Shown in pieces: positions 39,255-53,300 of a DNA stretch of 64,000 nt. Source of the stretch: Mesostigma viride (lineage: Eukaryota > Streptophyta > Mesostigmatophyceae > Mesostigmatales > Mesostigmataceae); contig RPFO01000065.1 in NCBI GenBank assembly GCA_009746045.1, forward strand, positions 7,379,862 to 7,443,861, written 5' to 3'. How positions within the stretch are numbered: the first letter of the stretch is position 1; every line of letters starts with the position of its first letter. The notes beneath the pieces were generated by a model. It saw nothing but the letters and a program-made list of their open reading frames with translations, made no database searches and was not told the origin of the DNA. The translations under genes were made by a program, and so were the position numbers.

Positions 39255-39632
39255 TTATGTGATGGGGCGTTTGGGGCCCTTAATCGGGCCTGCGGTATTG
39301 TAAATGACCAGGACGATGGGGATGATAAACGCAATAATGGTCACAACTACGACCGATAATACCGAGCCCGCCTTCAGCCAAAATTCGCTAGATTTCCAGA
39401 AGGGCAGGTGGATTACGTCGAATTCCGCGTTTGCACTGAATGCATCAAGGCCCCCACCCGCAGCAGATAGTGGCGTCTTACCCTCACTCGCGTCATCCTT
39501 GAACGCTTCCTGAACATTTTTCAGCATTGGCGAGCGTGGTGGCGACGCGGGGAGGTCGGGTTCATGCCCGGTAATCTCATCCCCCATTGGCCGGGAGAAC
39601 TCGTACGCATTAAACCCTTTCCCCGTAGCCAT
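39255..39632 (-). CDS. Small single-pass membrane protein, unknown family
   Basis: 125 codons from an ATG in good context (ttatggctac) to TAA at 39255-39257. The first 85 residues are hydrophilic and Pro/Ser/Gly-rich (DLPASPPRSPMLKNV; EAFKDDASEGKTPLSAAGGG). LPFWKSSEFWLKAGS then leads into a strong membrane helix (VLSVVVVTIIAFIIPIVLVI) and a short basic tail. This would place the C-terminus across a membrane with the N-terminus cytosolic; the orientation is inference. An in-frame upstream ATG at 39668 would add 12 residues. It is divergent from the UBR gene. No family is recognised, and codon use is less GC-biased than in the giant genes. Confidence 0.55.
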   Translation of the reverse strand: MATGKGFNAYEFSRPMGDEITGHEPDLPASPPRSPMLKNVQEAFKDDASEGKTPLSAAGGGLDAFSANAEFDVIHLPFWKSSEFWLKAGSVLSVVVVTIIAFIIPIVLVIYNTAGPIKGPKRPIT

Positions 39633-40236
39633 AATGGTAGCCGCAAGAGTTACGCAAAAGTTATACAACCAAGAATGGCCATTTTGGGGCGATTAGACAG
39701 CTCCAACCCTGGGCGTCTGCCGTTTCAGCGAGGAAGAAAGCCACTCCAGCGAATGCCGTTCATGCCACAAGATTGAGATTTCCAGAGCGGTGCCACAAAG
39801 GCGGACGAACAAGTGACTTGATCGTAGAAACCATTCAATTTCCTGCCTCGTTAAATTGCCAAAGTCAGCTTTAAAATATTTTCGGATTAGGAAACTCCAT
39901 GATAGGAACTTAGAATCGCTTCGAGGTTGGCGTTCTTTCTCCAAGTAAGGGTCGGTGCGCGCAAGCAGCCGACTGCAATGGCATTTTGCGTTCGTTATGG
40001 TGATGAGCTGCATGATTGTTTGTGTACACAGATCGACAGCTCTCCAAGACCGTTACAGTACCAATGTCTTACAGACAGTACCAAGTACCTGTTTACTTCT
40101 GTTCCACTAGGGTCTCCCAGGTGGAAATGATAGGATTGCAGATGGTCTATATTCACGTCCATGGGTCCTTAGTCGTACCCTTTACAACAATAAAGTACGG
40201 TTATACACGACAAATCTCTGCTGCCCTTGGGCGGCG

Positions 40237-40265
40237 TGGGACACAACAACAACAACAACAACAAC
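40237..40265. repeat. (CAA)n microsatellite
   Basis: About nine CAA/ACA units in the spacer upstream of the small minus-strand gene. Confidence 0.9.
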
Positions 40266-40845
40266 ACGACAAAAAGGGTCTGCAAAAAGATTCTGCTGAT
40301 CCTCGCTAGATGCAAGTTACACGCGTCCACCGTAGAATGGTCTGGAACTTGCCTGGAAATTGCCACGTTTTCTCATGCTGATGGTTGGCACTTGGCACTG
40401 CGCTCATCAAGTGCGCTGCCCGTGAAGGACTTCTCGCGGTTTACAAGTTGGGTTGGCTTTAATTAAAAGTTGTGCTCACGCCTTAAGTTGGGTCGATAGA
40501 TTCGGCAGTTTTTTTTCCTGGGTAAAATGTAAATGGGTATTTATTATTAAAACCAATGGGAATATCGTTAGGTAGGGGTACCACGTACGGACCAGCTGGT
40601 TACCCATAGATTCGGTACCTATTTATTAAGTTTCGTTCACGCCTCAAGTTGGCTGACCCCCTTTGAAAACCTCGAACCCGTCACCCGCGGCGTGAATGAC
40701 TGAACTGCGCTGGCACTAATTGGCTGGCATTCATCCAGCTTTTCAGTTCTCAGTTCTCACTTTTCAGTTTTCACTTTTTCAGTGGGAAAACGTTGCAGGT
40801 GCCTGGTTATTCTGTCAGCTGTAACAACAAAGTACTGTTGTTGTA

Positions 40846-40876
40846 GTGTTGTTGTTGTTGTTGTTGTTGTTGTTCA

Positions 40877-40926
<50 letters not shown>
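40846..40926. repeat. (GTT)n microsatellite
   Basis: About 26 GTT units with one ATG-containing break near 40875, upstream of the UBR gene. Open frames through it (poly-Val, poly-Asn or poly-Gln) are artefacts. Confidence 0.92.
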
Positions 40927-41364
40927 TTGCCCACGCCGTACATAATCAAGAATTCGAGATGGTGATAACTGATGATACCGTGGATTTTCTGGCGCATGGC
41001 GCGTGGCCTGATGATACCTGTCTTGGTTTTGGCGCCAAGCTAGTCTTCTGTAGTCGTGTGCGGGTATGGTGTGGGCGCCAGCATCCTGCCATCGACTGCA
41101 AACCCGGTCGTCGTCACCAAACGCAGCGTATAGCCACAGGCGTAATTTGCATGCCATTGATGGCAACGCCGAGCGTGAAAAACAGTGGGGAGAAATGGAC
41201 TAGTTGTAGAGTAAGGTTAAGATAGTTAGAGGCTTTGCCCTGTATGCTCCAAATTTGGAGAATGCTTGCTTTTTTTTTTTTAGCTGGGTAATTGGCTGTC
41301 ATGCTGTCGCAAGGGCTCGAGTAAGAGTGCCAGATTACCGAGTCAGTAGCGTTTCTTCGTCAAA

Positions 41365-41394
41365 ATGAAGGCGAGAGCTGCTATCTCCTCTGAT
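41365..41394 (+). CDS. UBR ligase: proposed first coding exon
   Basis: ATG in context tcaaaATGa, ten codons (MKARAAISSD), donor gtaggt. It joins in phase 0 to the exon at 41549. The alternative is translation from the in-frame ATG at 41570, or a start further upstream; 5' cDNA would decide. Confidence 0.45.
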
Positions 41395-44300
41395 GTAGGT
41401 TTTACAGATTATTTGATGTGGTAGCATTGTAGAGCATGTCTGTAGTCATTTTTGTTTTCTGGCAGTTCGACCGGCATTCAGCAGAATGATTTTCTTGTTT
41501 GCCCTCATGCCATGTGTTCCCATTCAATGACATAAAATGTTTTAGCAGGTGATTAAGGAGGTGAGCCATATGCTGCCCGCTTCAGTTTTGAAGAAAGGGC
41601 TTCCGGACGTTGCCAGCGCTTTACGAGGTCATCCGCAGCTGATTACCCCGTTCGTGAAAGCCATGCTGAAGCTGCCGAAGGATCGGGATGATGCGGGGTC
41701 AGAGGGTCAGCGGGCCCGGATCAGTGCAACTGACCTGAGCTCTCTTGCCAACGACGTCAATCGGGCGCTAGATTGGTCTCTGTGGATACTGTGCGGCGGT
41801 GACCCTGGGCCGAGCCTCAAGGCCGCCGTTGGGGATTGTTCTGGTGGCGTCTGCGGCGTCGTATGGGGAAAAAATGAAATCGCGTATAGATGCTCGACAT
41901 GCAGCTTGGTAAGTATCGTTTTCCACGAACCAAGTTGGAACGTTGGAAATTTTGTACTCATGTAGCTCATGTATATTTTTTGTGCAGTGATTTAGCACTA
42001 TAGCAGACAGGGGAATCGGCCTACAATTCGGCTCTGTTTGATGGCATTTGTGGTCGCTTGTTTGCGCAGCGAAGCCATCAATAACGTGGAGGTCAGCCAG
42101 GAGTTCTTCCCTGCTAGTGATGTTTGTGATTCGCGTGGTTCATAGCCCCATGCATCCCGAGTCCAATACCATTTCCCCCCTATTACCTTGGTTATCGGAG
42201 TCGACCAATTCATGCGTAGCTTACTTCTTTGCTGATGGTTATTTAAACATGCAATAATTTATTATTGGATTGCACAGCACGTTTTGGGTTTGATTTGGGA
42301 TCCATGGAATCATGGAGTTAAACTTGCAACTGGCATGTAATGTGTGGCTTTTCCCACAGTTCTAGTTCATTGAAGTTTTGAACCTTGTCATGTTCATTTG
42401 TAATAACATCTAGGAATCTATGATGCGCTTTGTTTACTTTGGATGATGGAAGGTTTGGGATATCAAACACTGTGACGTGTTTTTGCCATGCTTTTTCTTA
42501 ATCCTGGGGTCTATTTTAAGAACGCAAAGTTTTACGTCTCAAGTTTATGATCCAGGAAGTGGAATGTGGAATTATGGGAGGCAATCATAGAGTCGGGCTT
42601 GGGAAGTAGCTGGATCTTTTATTCAATGACCCCGGTGTTTTCTCTGTGGTGTTTCTTTGGAAGTTCTTGTTGTCCTGCACTCCATTGTCAAACTGGAACT
42701 TAAAGCAGAACAGGACAGTGCGACATTTCATTAAAATTATCAATAACAAGTAAAGTGCACGCCATGAATGCCAGTAACTTAATGGGCTGTCAGTTGAGAA
42801 GTACTTTTATCATTTTATACCTTTTGCAGTCTCTTGATTCAATAGCTTATGGTAATACATGCTTGCACCTCTCCAACTTGTTGAAGTCACTGGTTTTCTG
42901 GCTACCGGCGTATGATCACTTGGCACTCCTTCCTGCAGGATTCCACGTGCGCCATCTGTGTGGCATGTTTCCTGGATGGGAATCATGAGGGGCATGACTA
43001 TGCCATGATCCACACTGGCGGAGGCTGCTGTGACTGTGGCGACCCCACCGCCTGGAAGGTGGACGGTTTTTGCCGGAAGCACAATGGCCCACATAGCACA
43101 CCCCCGCTGCCAGCAACATTCGTAGCAACAGCAGAGCCAGCGCTGGCTGGAGTGCTCCAAGTCTGGGAGGCGTGGGTGGAGAAATTGATAGCGTCAGGCA
43201 ATGTGAGTATGTCTTGCAAGTGTGGTGTTCTTGGTGGTATGCAGGTAGAATATGCATCGTGATGATAATACTGATGGTATTTTGAAATGTAGCTTTGAGC
43301 CAGGCTAATATCGTTGTCTCACTGGTAGTAAATGGTTTGTTCTGTCACGGGATTACGATTGCTTTGGATCGATAGTATCTTTTTCTAGGCTATTCTTCCT
43401 TGTTGGGGGTTTGCGGTCAAGTATTAATGAGAATGCTTTAACTTATCCGCTACGGCAGGGGAAAATGCTATTTGAGTGGGCATCAGTCGGATCAGGGAGC
43501 CCATCATGGGAATATTTTGGGTCGCTGGTATGATATGTGCCTGGCATGTTCTTGAGATCTAAATGCTTTCTTTGTTGTACTAATTTCGTTCTTATCGTTA
43601 ATAGAAGAAACATCAGAACTGACATGCTTTTTGTACAATTACGTAAACACTTTCTACTGTGGGGCCGTTAGTATTAGTGCTGACGTTCTATATATTTTCC
43701 CCCTAATATTCCCACTTAATTAGAAGTTTCGGTTTTGTGCTTCATGATTTCCATTCCTCATTCTTATCCACCCTCTTGCAACCACGCGCCCTCACTTGCC
43801 TGGGCGAGCACTCTGGCTTTATTTTCCATTCCCCCGACCCCATTGCTCACCCACGCAGTTTTGTCGCGGTCTGAATCAGTGCCCCCAATGCTGACTCTGA
43901 CTGCTCCTACCATTATCGCTTGCTTTTCAATATTTTCCTACATGACTGGACATGGCAGGAAAAGCCGCACAAGCCCGACTGGCACATCGCGGTCGTGTTC
44001 ACGCAGGCCTGCTCCGACTGGCTGCTGCGGCTCTGCTCGCAAGGCGACTCGCTGCTCAAGCTGGTCGCGCACTGCTTCTGTGACGGGCACCAGAATCTTA
44101 CCAAGGGCCTTATGGAGAACATGAGCAACATTCCACCGGTGCGTCCGCAGTGTAGCGAAACCCAGTGTTTTTTTGTTTTCCAGCCAGCTTTTCTTCCTCG
44201 AGCCATGCCTGGGATGTCCTGCCTATGGTTTTTTGAACTCGAAACTGGGGACATGGCCAATCAGGGAAGGTTGGATTGGGAAGGCTTCCCGACTTTGTAG

Positions 44301-47300
44301 TTATTGACATCCTAAGAATGGTTTGCTTAGGTAGTGGATTGTTTTACGGCTGCGTTGCCTTGCCTCTGGTGTTTACGGCGCTAAGTAGTTAACTTCCTTG
44401 CCGGACATCTCTCGTAATGGCAGCTTGGGCGCCATTAGCTTTGCATTCGTTGTGGCTAGAAAACACTTGTTTTGGCAAACATAGCAAATATATTGGCATG
44501 CCTGTGTGCGCTTGTGGACAGATGGCGCATTTCACCATGCCAGATTGCCAACAATCTTGCTATTCAATCGTGGGCTCGGCGTTGACTTGAAGTCAGCTAT
44601 TCCAGTTAGGCAGGAAGGATCCATGAGATATCTGCGAGCGCTGGCTGTTAGATTTTCTTACTATTGATTGGATGGTCTTAGAAAAGGGGCGAATATGTGT
44701 CCTCAGTTGTATCGTCGGTTGAGTATAATGTGGCCAGAACAAAATGCCTGGGGCACCTGTCATCGAATGTTCCTCCACATCCTTGCAGAGCCAGGCATCG
44801 AGTGTGACATCCCTCTTCTTCAAGCTGCTGGGCGACCCCGACTTCAAGTACCAGTTTGCCACCATCTTTGTGCAGCTGTACCCGGCGCTGCTGCACAGCC
44901 TGCTGCAGGAGCAGGAGCACCGCGAGCTGGACGACATGCCGCTCGAGAACTTCTCTGTGCAGGTGTGAGAACTTCTCTGTGCAGGTGTGCGGAGAGACAG
45001 ACAAGGCAGACAGCGCATCGGGATAGACGTGTGGGGAGTGAAGGTGTGGGGAGACACAAAACGTATCGGTTAAAAAAGTTGGTGGGGAGAGAATTGTCCT
45101 CTGAGAGGTGGTTGTTGTTTCCTGGGGGCCAGGAAACAACCACCATCACCTGGCTGAAGGGCCAGGAATATTGGCACATCCAACGAACTCCGTTTGTGAG
45201 CAAGAACTAGTGTTTGTATGCAGCGAGGCACCGATATGCACTTGTAGCTGATAATCCCGTCCGTGTAAGGGATTCATCGCCGCGGCTATCTCTTCTACTT
45301 TTGTTACGGAACTACCTGACCTTCTGCTATTGATTTTGCTGAGTCCGGCCTACCTTCAGCGTAAACCTTGCTGTCATCCCTGCCCCTGTCCCCCCGGTCC
45401 CATGCAATTGCTCCCGCTTGCTTTTTCTGGATGATGTCTAGCTCTTCACCGTCCCCACGCTCACCCCCCGGCTGGTCAAGGAGGCGGGCCTTCTGGACAT
45501 CCTCCTGAACACGCTGTGCACGCTGCTGTCGCATGGACTGGGACCAGACGGCCGGCTCAAGGTAGGGGCTCGCAGTGTTTCGGCAAGTAGCTTAAAAATG
45601 TTAGTTTCTTATAGTTGATTTGCTGTATGGTATGCCAGGGTGGTACAATAGGCATAGCTTTCTATGCTGTACCGAGGGCTTCAGTACGCAGAACTTTGTT
45701 GATGTGGTACAATTCCATATTTTTTGCTGGCATATATTTGTGATGTATAACAGGGGCAAGCGGCCTGTTTTCCTCCACGACGGGAGGACGGCATGCAATG
45801 TTCTCGTTGACCGCTATCGAAGGCATGCGGGGGTTATCAGTTTCTTGACATTCGTGGGCATTTGCAAGTCGATTTAATTTGCCTTTCTTTTAGAAGTTTG
45901 TGGTACATTACAAGGTTAAAGTGTACCCACTGCTGTGTGGGGAGGAGCATGTTGCCATACACCTGAGCATCCCAAGCATGTTGCCTTCTGGTTGGGGATG
46001 TGGTGGACAGGAGCCTGGTGGTTTTTAAACAAGAGCCCATTAAGCGAGTTGTATATAGCTTGTCAAAGTGCATACGCGCATATCCAGCCACAGGCATACT
46101 CACTTCCTCCATAAACAGAGGCAGGAGCCCCAGGGGTCAGGGTTCATGCTTGTTGGCTTGGCAATTGTATAGAGCCCTCTCACCCCCAGCTGGCCAGGTT
46201 GACCTAGTTGCTTGTTGACGCTTGCCCACCTTGCTGGTTTTGCTAGCTTCAAATCCACCTTTCTTGGCGCTCCTTGGCAATTGCGCGGTATGTTGAATGC
46301 TTCCTGTCTGTTCCACAGTGTGAGGCAACCGTGGTGTCGGGTCGCCACTACTACCGCGTGGGCCTTGACTTGCGCTACACGCTCACGCATGTGGAGGCGG
46401 CGCGGCATGGGATGGAGGTTGACAGCCCTTACCTCGGCAACTGGCTGCGGATTTTGTCAATGGTGCAGGGTAAGTGGTGAGGTCCTGTTTTGTTAACATA
46501 TCAAATGTGCGCGCATAGGCTTTTACTCACCTATGCCTGTTTTTGTGCTTTCAGTAGGGGCAGGGGCATGCTTTATCGGGAAAGGGGCTGGTCCTAGGAT
46601 CAATCTGCAAGCTATAGAGTTGTTTTCCTTACTGGTTGTGTAGCATCCACGGCATCGCTGTTGGGGTGATGTGGCGTTTTAATTGCAAGGTATAACACCA
46701 ACGCGTCTCATGAGGTGTGGTAATGATGTGCAGAATAAGACTTGTGCATGTTCTTGCTAATGATGCTAGGAAATGCTGAACAGGTGGAAAGCACGGCAAT
46801 CCTTCCAGCAATACCTGCTCTTCTCCTTTTTCTTTCTCCCTGTGTTCTTTAAAGCGTGTAATTTTCCTCCATATCTGCCAGCTGAATTTGTTTTGGCGTG
46901 TTTTCCTCTGTCGTCAAACTTGAAGCCCAATGGGCTACCCTGTGTTTTTGCCTGATGTCTCCCTGGCCAGGTGAACATAATGCCCATCCAGGCCCATTTG
47001 TGCATTCCATAAATTGCTCGCTATTCGTATTATTTCCTGTGAATGCCAACCCTTGCCTATCATTGTAATTTCTTCCTATCAATTCCAATGAATGCCCATA
47101 CGAATCCTGGTGATGCCCATCGACGACCCTGTATGCCCCGCAGGCATGAACCCGCAGCACCGTGAGGCGAGGTTCCACGTGACGTACGAAGACGTCAAAT
47201 GGACGCACGCCTTCTACCTGGTGGGCCACCTGGTGGTCATCCACCGCCTGCTCGTGGCGGGGATCTGCGGCCCGCTCGAAGGATCGGATGCCTGGGTGGC

Positions 47301-50300
47301 GCAGGCGGCCCGGGGCCAGGCCCAGGATCAGGATGCACTGATGGACGGTACTGGCAGCCTCCCCGCTGGGAACGATGCCATGGACGGCCCTGGGGCCAGG
47401 CGCGAAGGTGGCAAGGATGGAGAGAATGCGGATGGGCTGGCGGGGGATGCCGAGGAAGAGCAGGGGCGGCTCGAGTATGCGATGGAGACATGCTTCATGG
47501 CGCTCATGCATGTCAGTTTCGCTTGCTAGTGGTGGATGCGAGCTTTGTTTTGTTTCGCTTTTCGTAACATTTGAGAACGCAGGTATGGGATGTTTGTGCA
47601 ACGCAACCACTCCACTCTCTCTCCCCCTCCCCCTATGTGTGAAAGACATATGTAAGGCCGCCTTATACCCCTTAATTTCGGGAGATGCCGTGGAGATGGA
47701 GACTTACGCCTAATACCGGCACCTTTTCCCCCCTGGCTTTGTAAATTTTGAAGGTTGACGTGTGGAGGGGAGTCGTGCATGCTTGTTTTTGTGGCAACCT
47801 CGTGCGTGTTGAGGCGCGTGTAAAACTCTAGCTCAAGCTGCCTAGTTTTCCAGGAAATTTGGTCTTGGCAAGCTGGCAGGTTCGCATTTTTCTCGCTAGT
47901 GGACATGGCTCGGCACATTGGCAGCTTGGATTTTGCATAGTAGGGTGTTTTTACTCCTTCTTCGTCCCATCCTTGACTGGCCACTGTCGCCACCGGCATG
48001 CTGTTGCGGTCACCACCAATCGTCACCACCCACTCGCTGTTGTCTTGTTGTTTCTGGCACCTTGTGGCCCGCGTCCGCTGCTTTTCCGTCGCGCGGTCGG
48101 TCAACCACACCCAGATCAAGCGGTTGAACCCTGTCCAATCCCTGATCTCAGCTGGTCGTGCCACTCGCACTGTCAACACCCTTGTCCTGCCGCGCGGTAC
48201 CTCTCTTTACTGTCCTTTGCCACCAGGTTTGCGCAAAGGACGCGCCGCGCGAGATGGCCAAGATGCTGTCGGGCCGGTTGCGGGACCAGGGCGGGCGGGA
48301 CCCCACCGGGGGTGGGGTCCCTGACGAGACGACCTATTTGTTCGACGATGACGGAGGGGCTGGGGTCGAGAGTGGTTCGGAACAGATCGTCCGCGGGGAA
48401 CTGATGACACTGCGTGTGGGGGTCAGTAGGGGTGCCACGCATGGGGATGCCCGGTCGGCCACAGAGGCCGGACTGGATAACCCAGGGGCCACCCAGGTCG
48501 TGCCTAACGAGGACCGGGGCCTGGATACAGGCACCAGGTGGCATCTGCGGCGACGTCAGAGCCGCGGCAGGGAGGCCGGCTCAGCGGTCATGCGGGAAGG
48601 CGAGGAAGGCACGGCTGAGCAAGGCCGAGCGCAGGATAGGGAGCACGACGGCGCTGGCCGAGTGTCGAGTGGTGCGGCGACCAGTAGCGGGGAAGCAGGA
48701 CGCTTGGTGGAGAGCGGTGGCGCAGTGATGATGGATTTGGAGGCAGCGGTCGCATATGCAAGTGCTACCACCGCGCCTGGTTCAGGGAGCAGGGCAACAG
48801 CGGGAGCACCTGCAGGGTCCGACCGCGCTGCCACCACCTGCCTGGGCACGTCTGGGGGGTCCTCACTGGCCACGCGTCTTGCAGGGGATGCCGCAGGGGG
48901 AGGTGCTGGTGGTCAGCAGACATTGGGGCCAAGCTGGGAGCAGATGCAAGCCACGCTCCTGAAATGGGTGTCGATGCCGTTTGATGTCTCGCGTGAGCCG
49001 GTCTCGTTCCACCTCCCCATGCACCGGCTGCTGGCGCTGCTGCTCAACGTCACGGCGCGCCAGGCGCCCGTGTGGGGCATCCCGCTGCAGGGCCTGCTGC
49101 CACCGCCCATGATGTCGCATGTGGGGGCAGCCGCGCTGCTGGAGAACCCGTTGAGGCTGGCGGTGCTCTGCGCGCAGGTAGCTTCTTTTTGCTGCTGCAA
49201 TAAGTTTTTCTGCGGTTTCTCTCTGCCTTTCTTGCAGCAGGGAGTGCGCGTGTCTGGCAAGCATCCTTAATATCTTCATGTACGCATTGGTTGCGGAATT
49301 TACTGTTCCAAAGTGGCATTCTCCGTTCTGCGCCAAACGTGGTTACATGCTCAAAACTGCCCTCCTCAAGAAATGTGGCGTCCTTTCTCCAAATGTTGCG
49401 TTCCATCTCCAATGTGTGGCGCTGTGGCATCGCCCCCCTCCCCCCCTGCCAGGTGAACGCGGGCATGTGGCGCCGCAACGGCATGTCCATCGTGGAGATG
49501 CAGGCGCTCTACAACAGCGTGGACTGGTGCGAGGGCAGCCTGGAGCTGGACCTGTTTGTCACCCAGTGGTGCGCCGTTGTGCTGCCGCCCGACCAGTTTG
49601 TGCGCCAGATTGTGCGGCGGTTCGGCCTGTCCAGGTACGCAGGTGCCCAGTGGGTTATCCCATCTAGTATGCAGGATCTAGTATGCAGCATGTGTCGATG
49701 GGACATCATAGGTTAGGCAATGACTGCCTGGACATATACGCGTGTGAGCATATGTAGAGGTAAATATTTGGCGGCTGCAAGTATTCAAACCATGATCAGA
49801 CGTGGATTTTGCAATGCCCTGCTGCGCAGCACATGAGATTCGGTCTTGTGGCTTGTGTCCTGAAAGTCGTTTGCCTGCACCTGTCCCTGCCGTACGTGAC
49901 CCTCTCCTGACCCCTGTCCACCTGTGCACATGCTCTGTGCCACACGGAACCTACACCCTTGCACTATTTGCCCCACCCCCTTGCCCCATCCCCTTGCCCC
50001 GCCCCTTGCCCCACCCCTTCGCTCTGCCCCCTTTGCCCCGCCCCCTTGCCCCGCCCCTTGCCCCACCCCTTCGCTCTGCCCCCTTGCCCCGCCCCCTTGC
50101 CCCGCCTCCGTGCCCTGCCCCCTTGCCCCACCCCTTCGGCCCCCAGCTTCTTCACGCTCGACGGCACGCGGTATGGGGAGGGCTACGAGCCGGCGTTGGC
50201 CGAGGATATGCTCTCGCTGCTCCTGCGCGTCACGGGCGAGCGCATGTTCTGCGGGCTGGACGCGCGCGCCGCGATTCGCCGCGAGCTGGTCCAGTGGCTC

Positions 50301-53300
50301 GCCGTGAATGACGCGCGGCACTCGCGGTTGCACAACGCGCTCCCGCGGCGGCTGGCGGAGGAGACAGAGCTGGTGAGGGGGGGGCGCCTTTTCTTGTGCC
50401 CGCAACATCCTTTCGACCATTAGTATTTCTAGTATCAGATATGCAGGTCACTGAGTTGGTGTGGTGCACCTGCTGGTTCCTGCGCTTACATGTTGCAAGA
50501 GGTTGGGGATCCCGCCGCCTGTATCTATCTGAAAACAAACCTACGACAGAGGGCTGTACAATTGGAATGGATGTGCAAGGCATCCACTCAATAGTGTTTA
50601 TTCGTGTACAGATTGGCTGTAGAGTGCGCTTCCCGTGTCTGTACTATTGCTTGCGCTCGATGGGGCTATGGGATTTGAATGTCGTGCAGGTACCGTGTGC
50701 TAGTCTGGAAATATGGATTCGGGAAGTTTGAAGGGTTGTAGGGTGCAGGTTTTTGAGCAATGATGTTGGCTAGCATGACGCCATAAAAAAATACAACGTG
50801 GGCTTTCCGGTGTGCTACACAACTTTTTCTTTTTATTGGCGAAGTGTGTCAGGGTTGCTTAGCAGAGATTAAAAGAGCCTGAAACTTCACTGTGGTCACA
50901 TTAGAACAGCTAGTTATCAAACCTCAACTGTTTGTTGTTTAACAACCTTGTAGTCCGACGCGGTTGTCCATGTCCTTACTTCCCACGCCACGTGCTTCGC
51001 TTCGCTTCGTTTCTTTGTTTGTTTTTTCCTTACGTAACTTTTCCTACCTACATCCTGTTGTCCCTGCCAGGTCGCCGAGTGCCTGGCCGACGTAGCGGTC
51101 TACCGCATGCCCTCCGGCACGGACATGGGCCGCTACACGCTGCGGCCCGAGGCGTGGTCGGAGCTGGACCTGTACTACCCGCGCTGGAACAAGAGCGACC
51201 TGCAGCACGCTGTGCACCGGTGGGTAGTATCTACCAACACAAGAAGGGACAGGCGCGGACTATTTTTTTTCCACGCCACAGGTTTTGTTAATTCGGCAGT
51301 CTACTGCCTTGAATTTTTTTTGCTACTGCAGTACAGCAAGACTTGTCCCTCTGGCCACTTTGAGGTCGATGGGGAAATATGGTTGCTTTCTGTTATGGTG
51401 CAGTGCTTTGGCTGCATGTGCTTTTTCTTCTCGCTTGGCCTGGCACGGGATGGGCACAGAACTTTTAAGCATGGGATGGCATGAATACCAGCCTAGGCTA
51501 GTGCCTCCATGCATACGCGCAGGTAGTCAGGCAGGGATAGATTCGAGTGCGTCTGTTTCTGTGAAGCAGCATATTTATTTTGGTGTTCGAAGCTGGTCGT
51601 CAAATGGGAATGCCTCTTGGAATTTTCTGTGCAGGGCACCTTCAAATGAATCATGTTTCATATATCATACACTCACTGTGTTTTGTTTGTGAGAGAACAT
51701 TGCGCCATCGGCTTAGCTCATGTATATGTATGCGTGCTTTGCCGCCCGCAGCTACGAGGGCATCTTCCGCAAGTCGGCCGTCGTGGAGCAGCTCCCACGC
51801 TGGAAGGAACCATACCCAGGCTTCCACGAGCTCTACCGCATCTTGCACACACCACAGGTACATGAGCACCCGCGTCAGGCACATGGCAGCCTACAGTACC
51901 GTCACCGTAAGAAAAACCTAATGCTCTTTAGCTCTGTAGACGACGTGGGGTAGTGGCGGACATTAAAGTATTGTTGTGGATGGCAGCATTAATAGACCAT
52001 GGAGCGCAAGTGGGTTCTCAACGTTTACTATCTGGGTTGGTGGGAGGTAGTTAACTTCGCTTACCTGTGAGCGCAGGTCATAGCACGTCAGGACCTCCTA
52101 GGTATCCAGGGACCCTTGGATTAGGGGTGTGACAGTAACACAGTGACACTTATGTAAATACGTTGCTCGCCCGTGCCTGATGCCGGCTCCTTCGTGCCTG
52201 CCCCATACCTGTCCCTCTCACGCCTACCTCGTCATGGTCTTTTCTTTTTCACGCCTTGGTTCATCACGCCAGTTTTTCCACACGGCGCCTCATGCCTTCC
52301 CGTTCATGCCTGCCTCATTATTGCATGTGTTCCAACTCTCGCCTGCTCATGTGATGCCTGTGCAACGCCCGTACTAGTAACGCATTCTTAACTTCTGTGC
52401 AACGACCCCACAATGCCTAAGCGACCGTCTGTACAAGGTTGTTACTATGCCCTGCATTGCACTACGTCTCTACAATGCCCCGTGCCATGACAGGTGGCGG
52501 CGATGCTGCGCTCGATCGTCCACCAGTCAATCCTGGGCACGGGCCGCGCGACCGACGCGCTGGTGATCGTGGCGCTGCACACTCTCGCGCTCGCCATCTC
52601 CACCACCGAGCTGATGGTGGCACCGTCCAGCCAAACCAGCCAAGGGAAGAGCACCGCTGCTGGCCACCCGGGGTCCAACTCCGAGACCGATGCGGCCACG
52701 ATTGCGGCTGGTCAGGGACCGGGCAAGTCTGACAGCGAGGGAAGCACCGCTGCTGGCCACCCGACATCCTTCAGTGCAGACCAACCATCATGCTCAACTG
52801 GTGTGGCCAGTGGTGTGCTCGGCGAAGATAGCCAGTGCGAGGGGCGGACGCTTACCATATTGGACCTCGCACAGGAGATGTTTCTGGTGGCGGAGGAGCG
52901 AGATGAGGACAGTGGCAGTGGCGCGGGCGCAAAGGCGGGCACGCCCAAGCCCAGCAAGGGCAAGGGCAAGCAGCGGCCCCGCTCGCTTGTCATGCTGCTG
53001 CTGGAGCTGCGGCGCCAGCTGGCAAAGTCGTGGCGCGGCAGCAGCAATGTGCGCGCTGCGGCGGCAGGGGACGCGGCCGAGGGTGGCGCCAGGGCCCCGC
53101 AGGTGTGTGGGGCAGGGCTCAGGCAGATGCCCATGGACCCTGCTTTACTATGTGCAGTGGATTTTCCTGGAAGCTTGAAGTTTGCTGCTTTGGCGTGTTG
53201 TTTCGATTAGTTGCTTACCGCTCTGGGGCTTTCTTGCTTCCCCAGCCTTTCTTTCTTTCTTTTTTGAAGCATGATTCCCCCCTCCCCCCTCCCCTCCTTG

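Larger units (their letters stand above)
39633..41364. promoter_or_regulatory. Divergent spacer between the small minus-strand gene and the UBR gene
   Basis: 1.7 kb with no supported gene. It should contain the 5' regions of both divergent genes. It carries (CAA)n at 40237-40265 and (GTT)n at 40846-40926. No TATA box or other promoter element can be assigned with confidence. Confidence 0.4.

Noticed and set aside
40782-41225. Poly-Val or poly-Gln/Asn proteins upstream of the UBR gene
   Set aside because: Derived from the (GTT)n microsatellite; no conserved flanking sequence.
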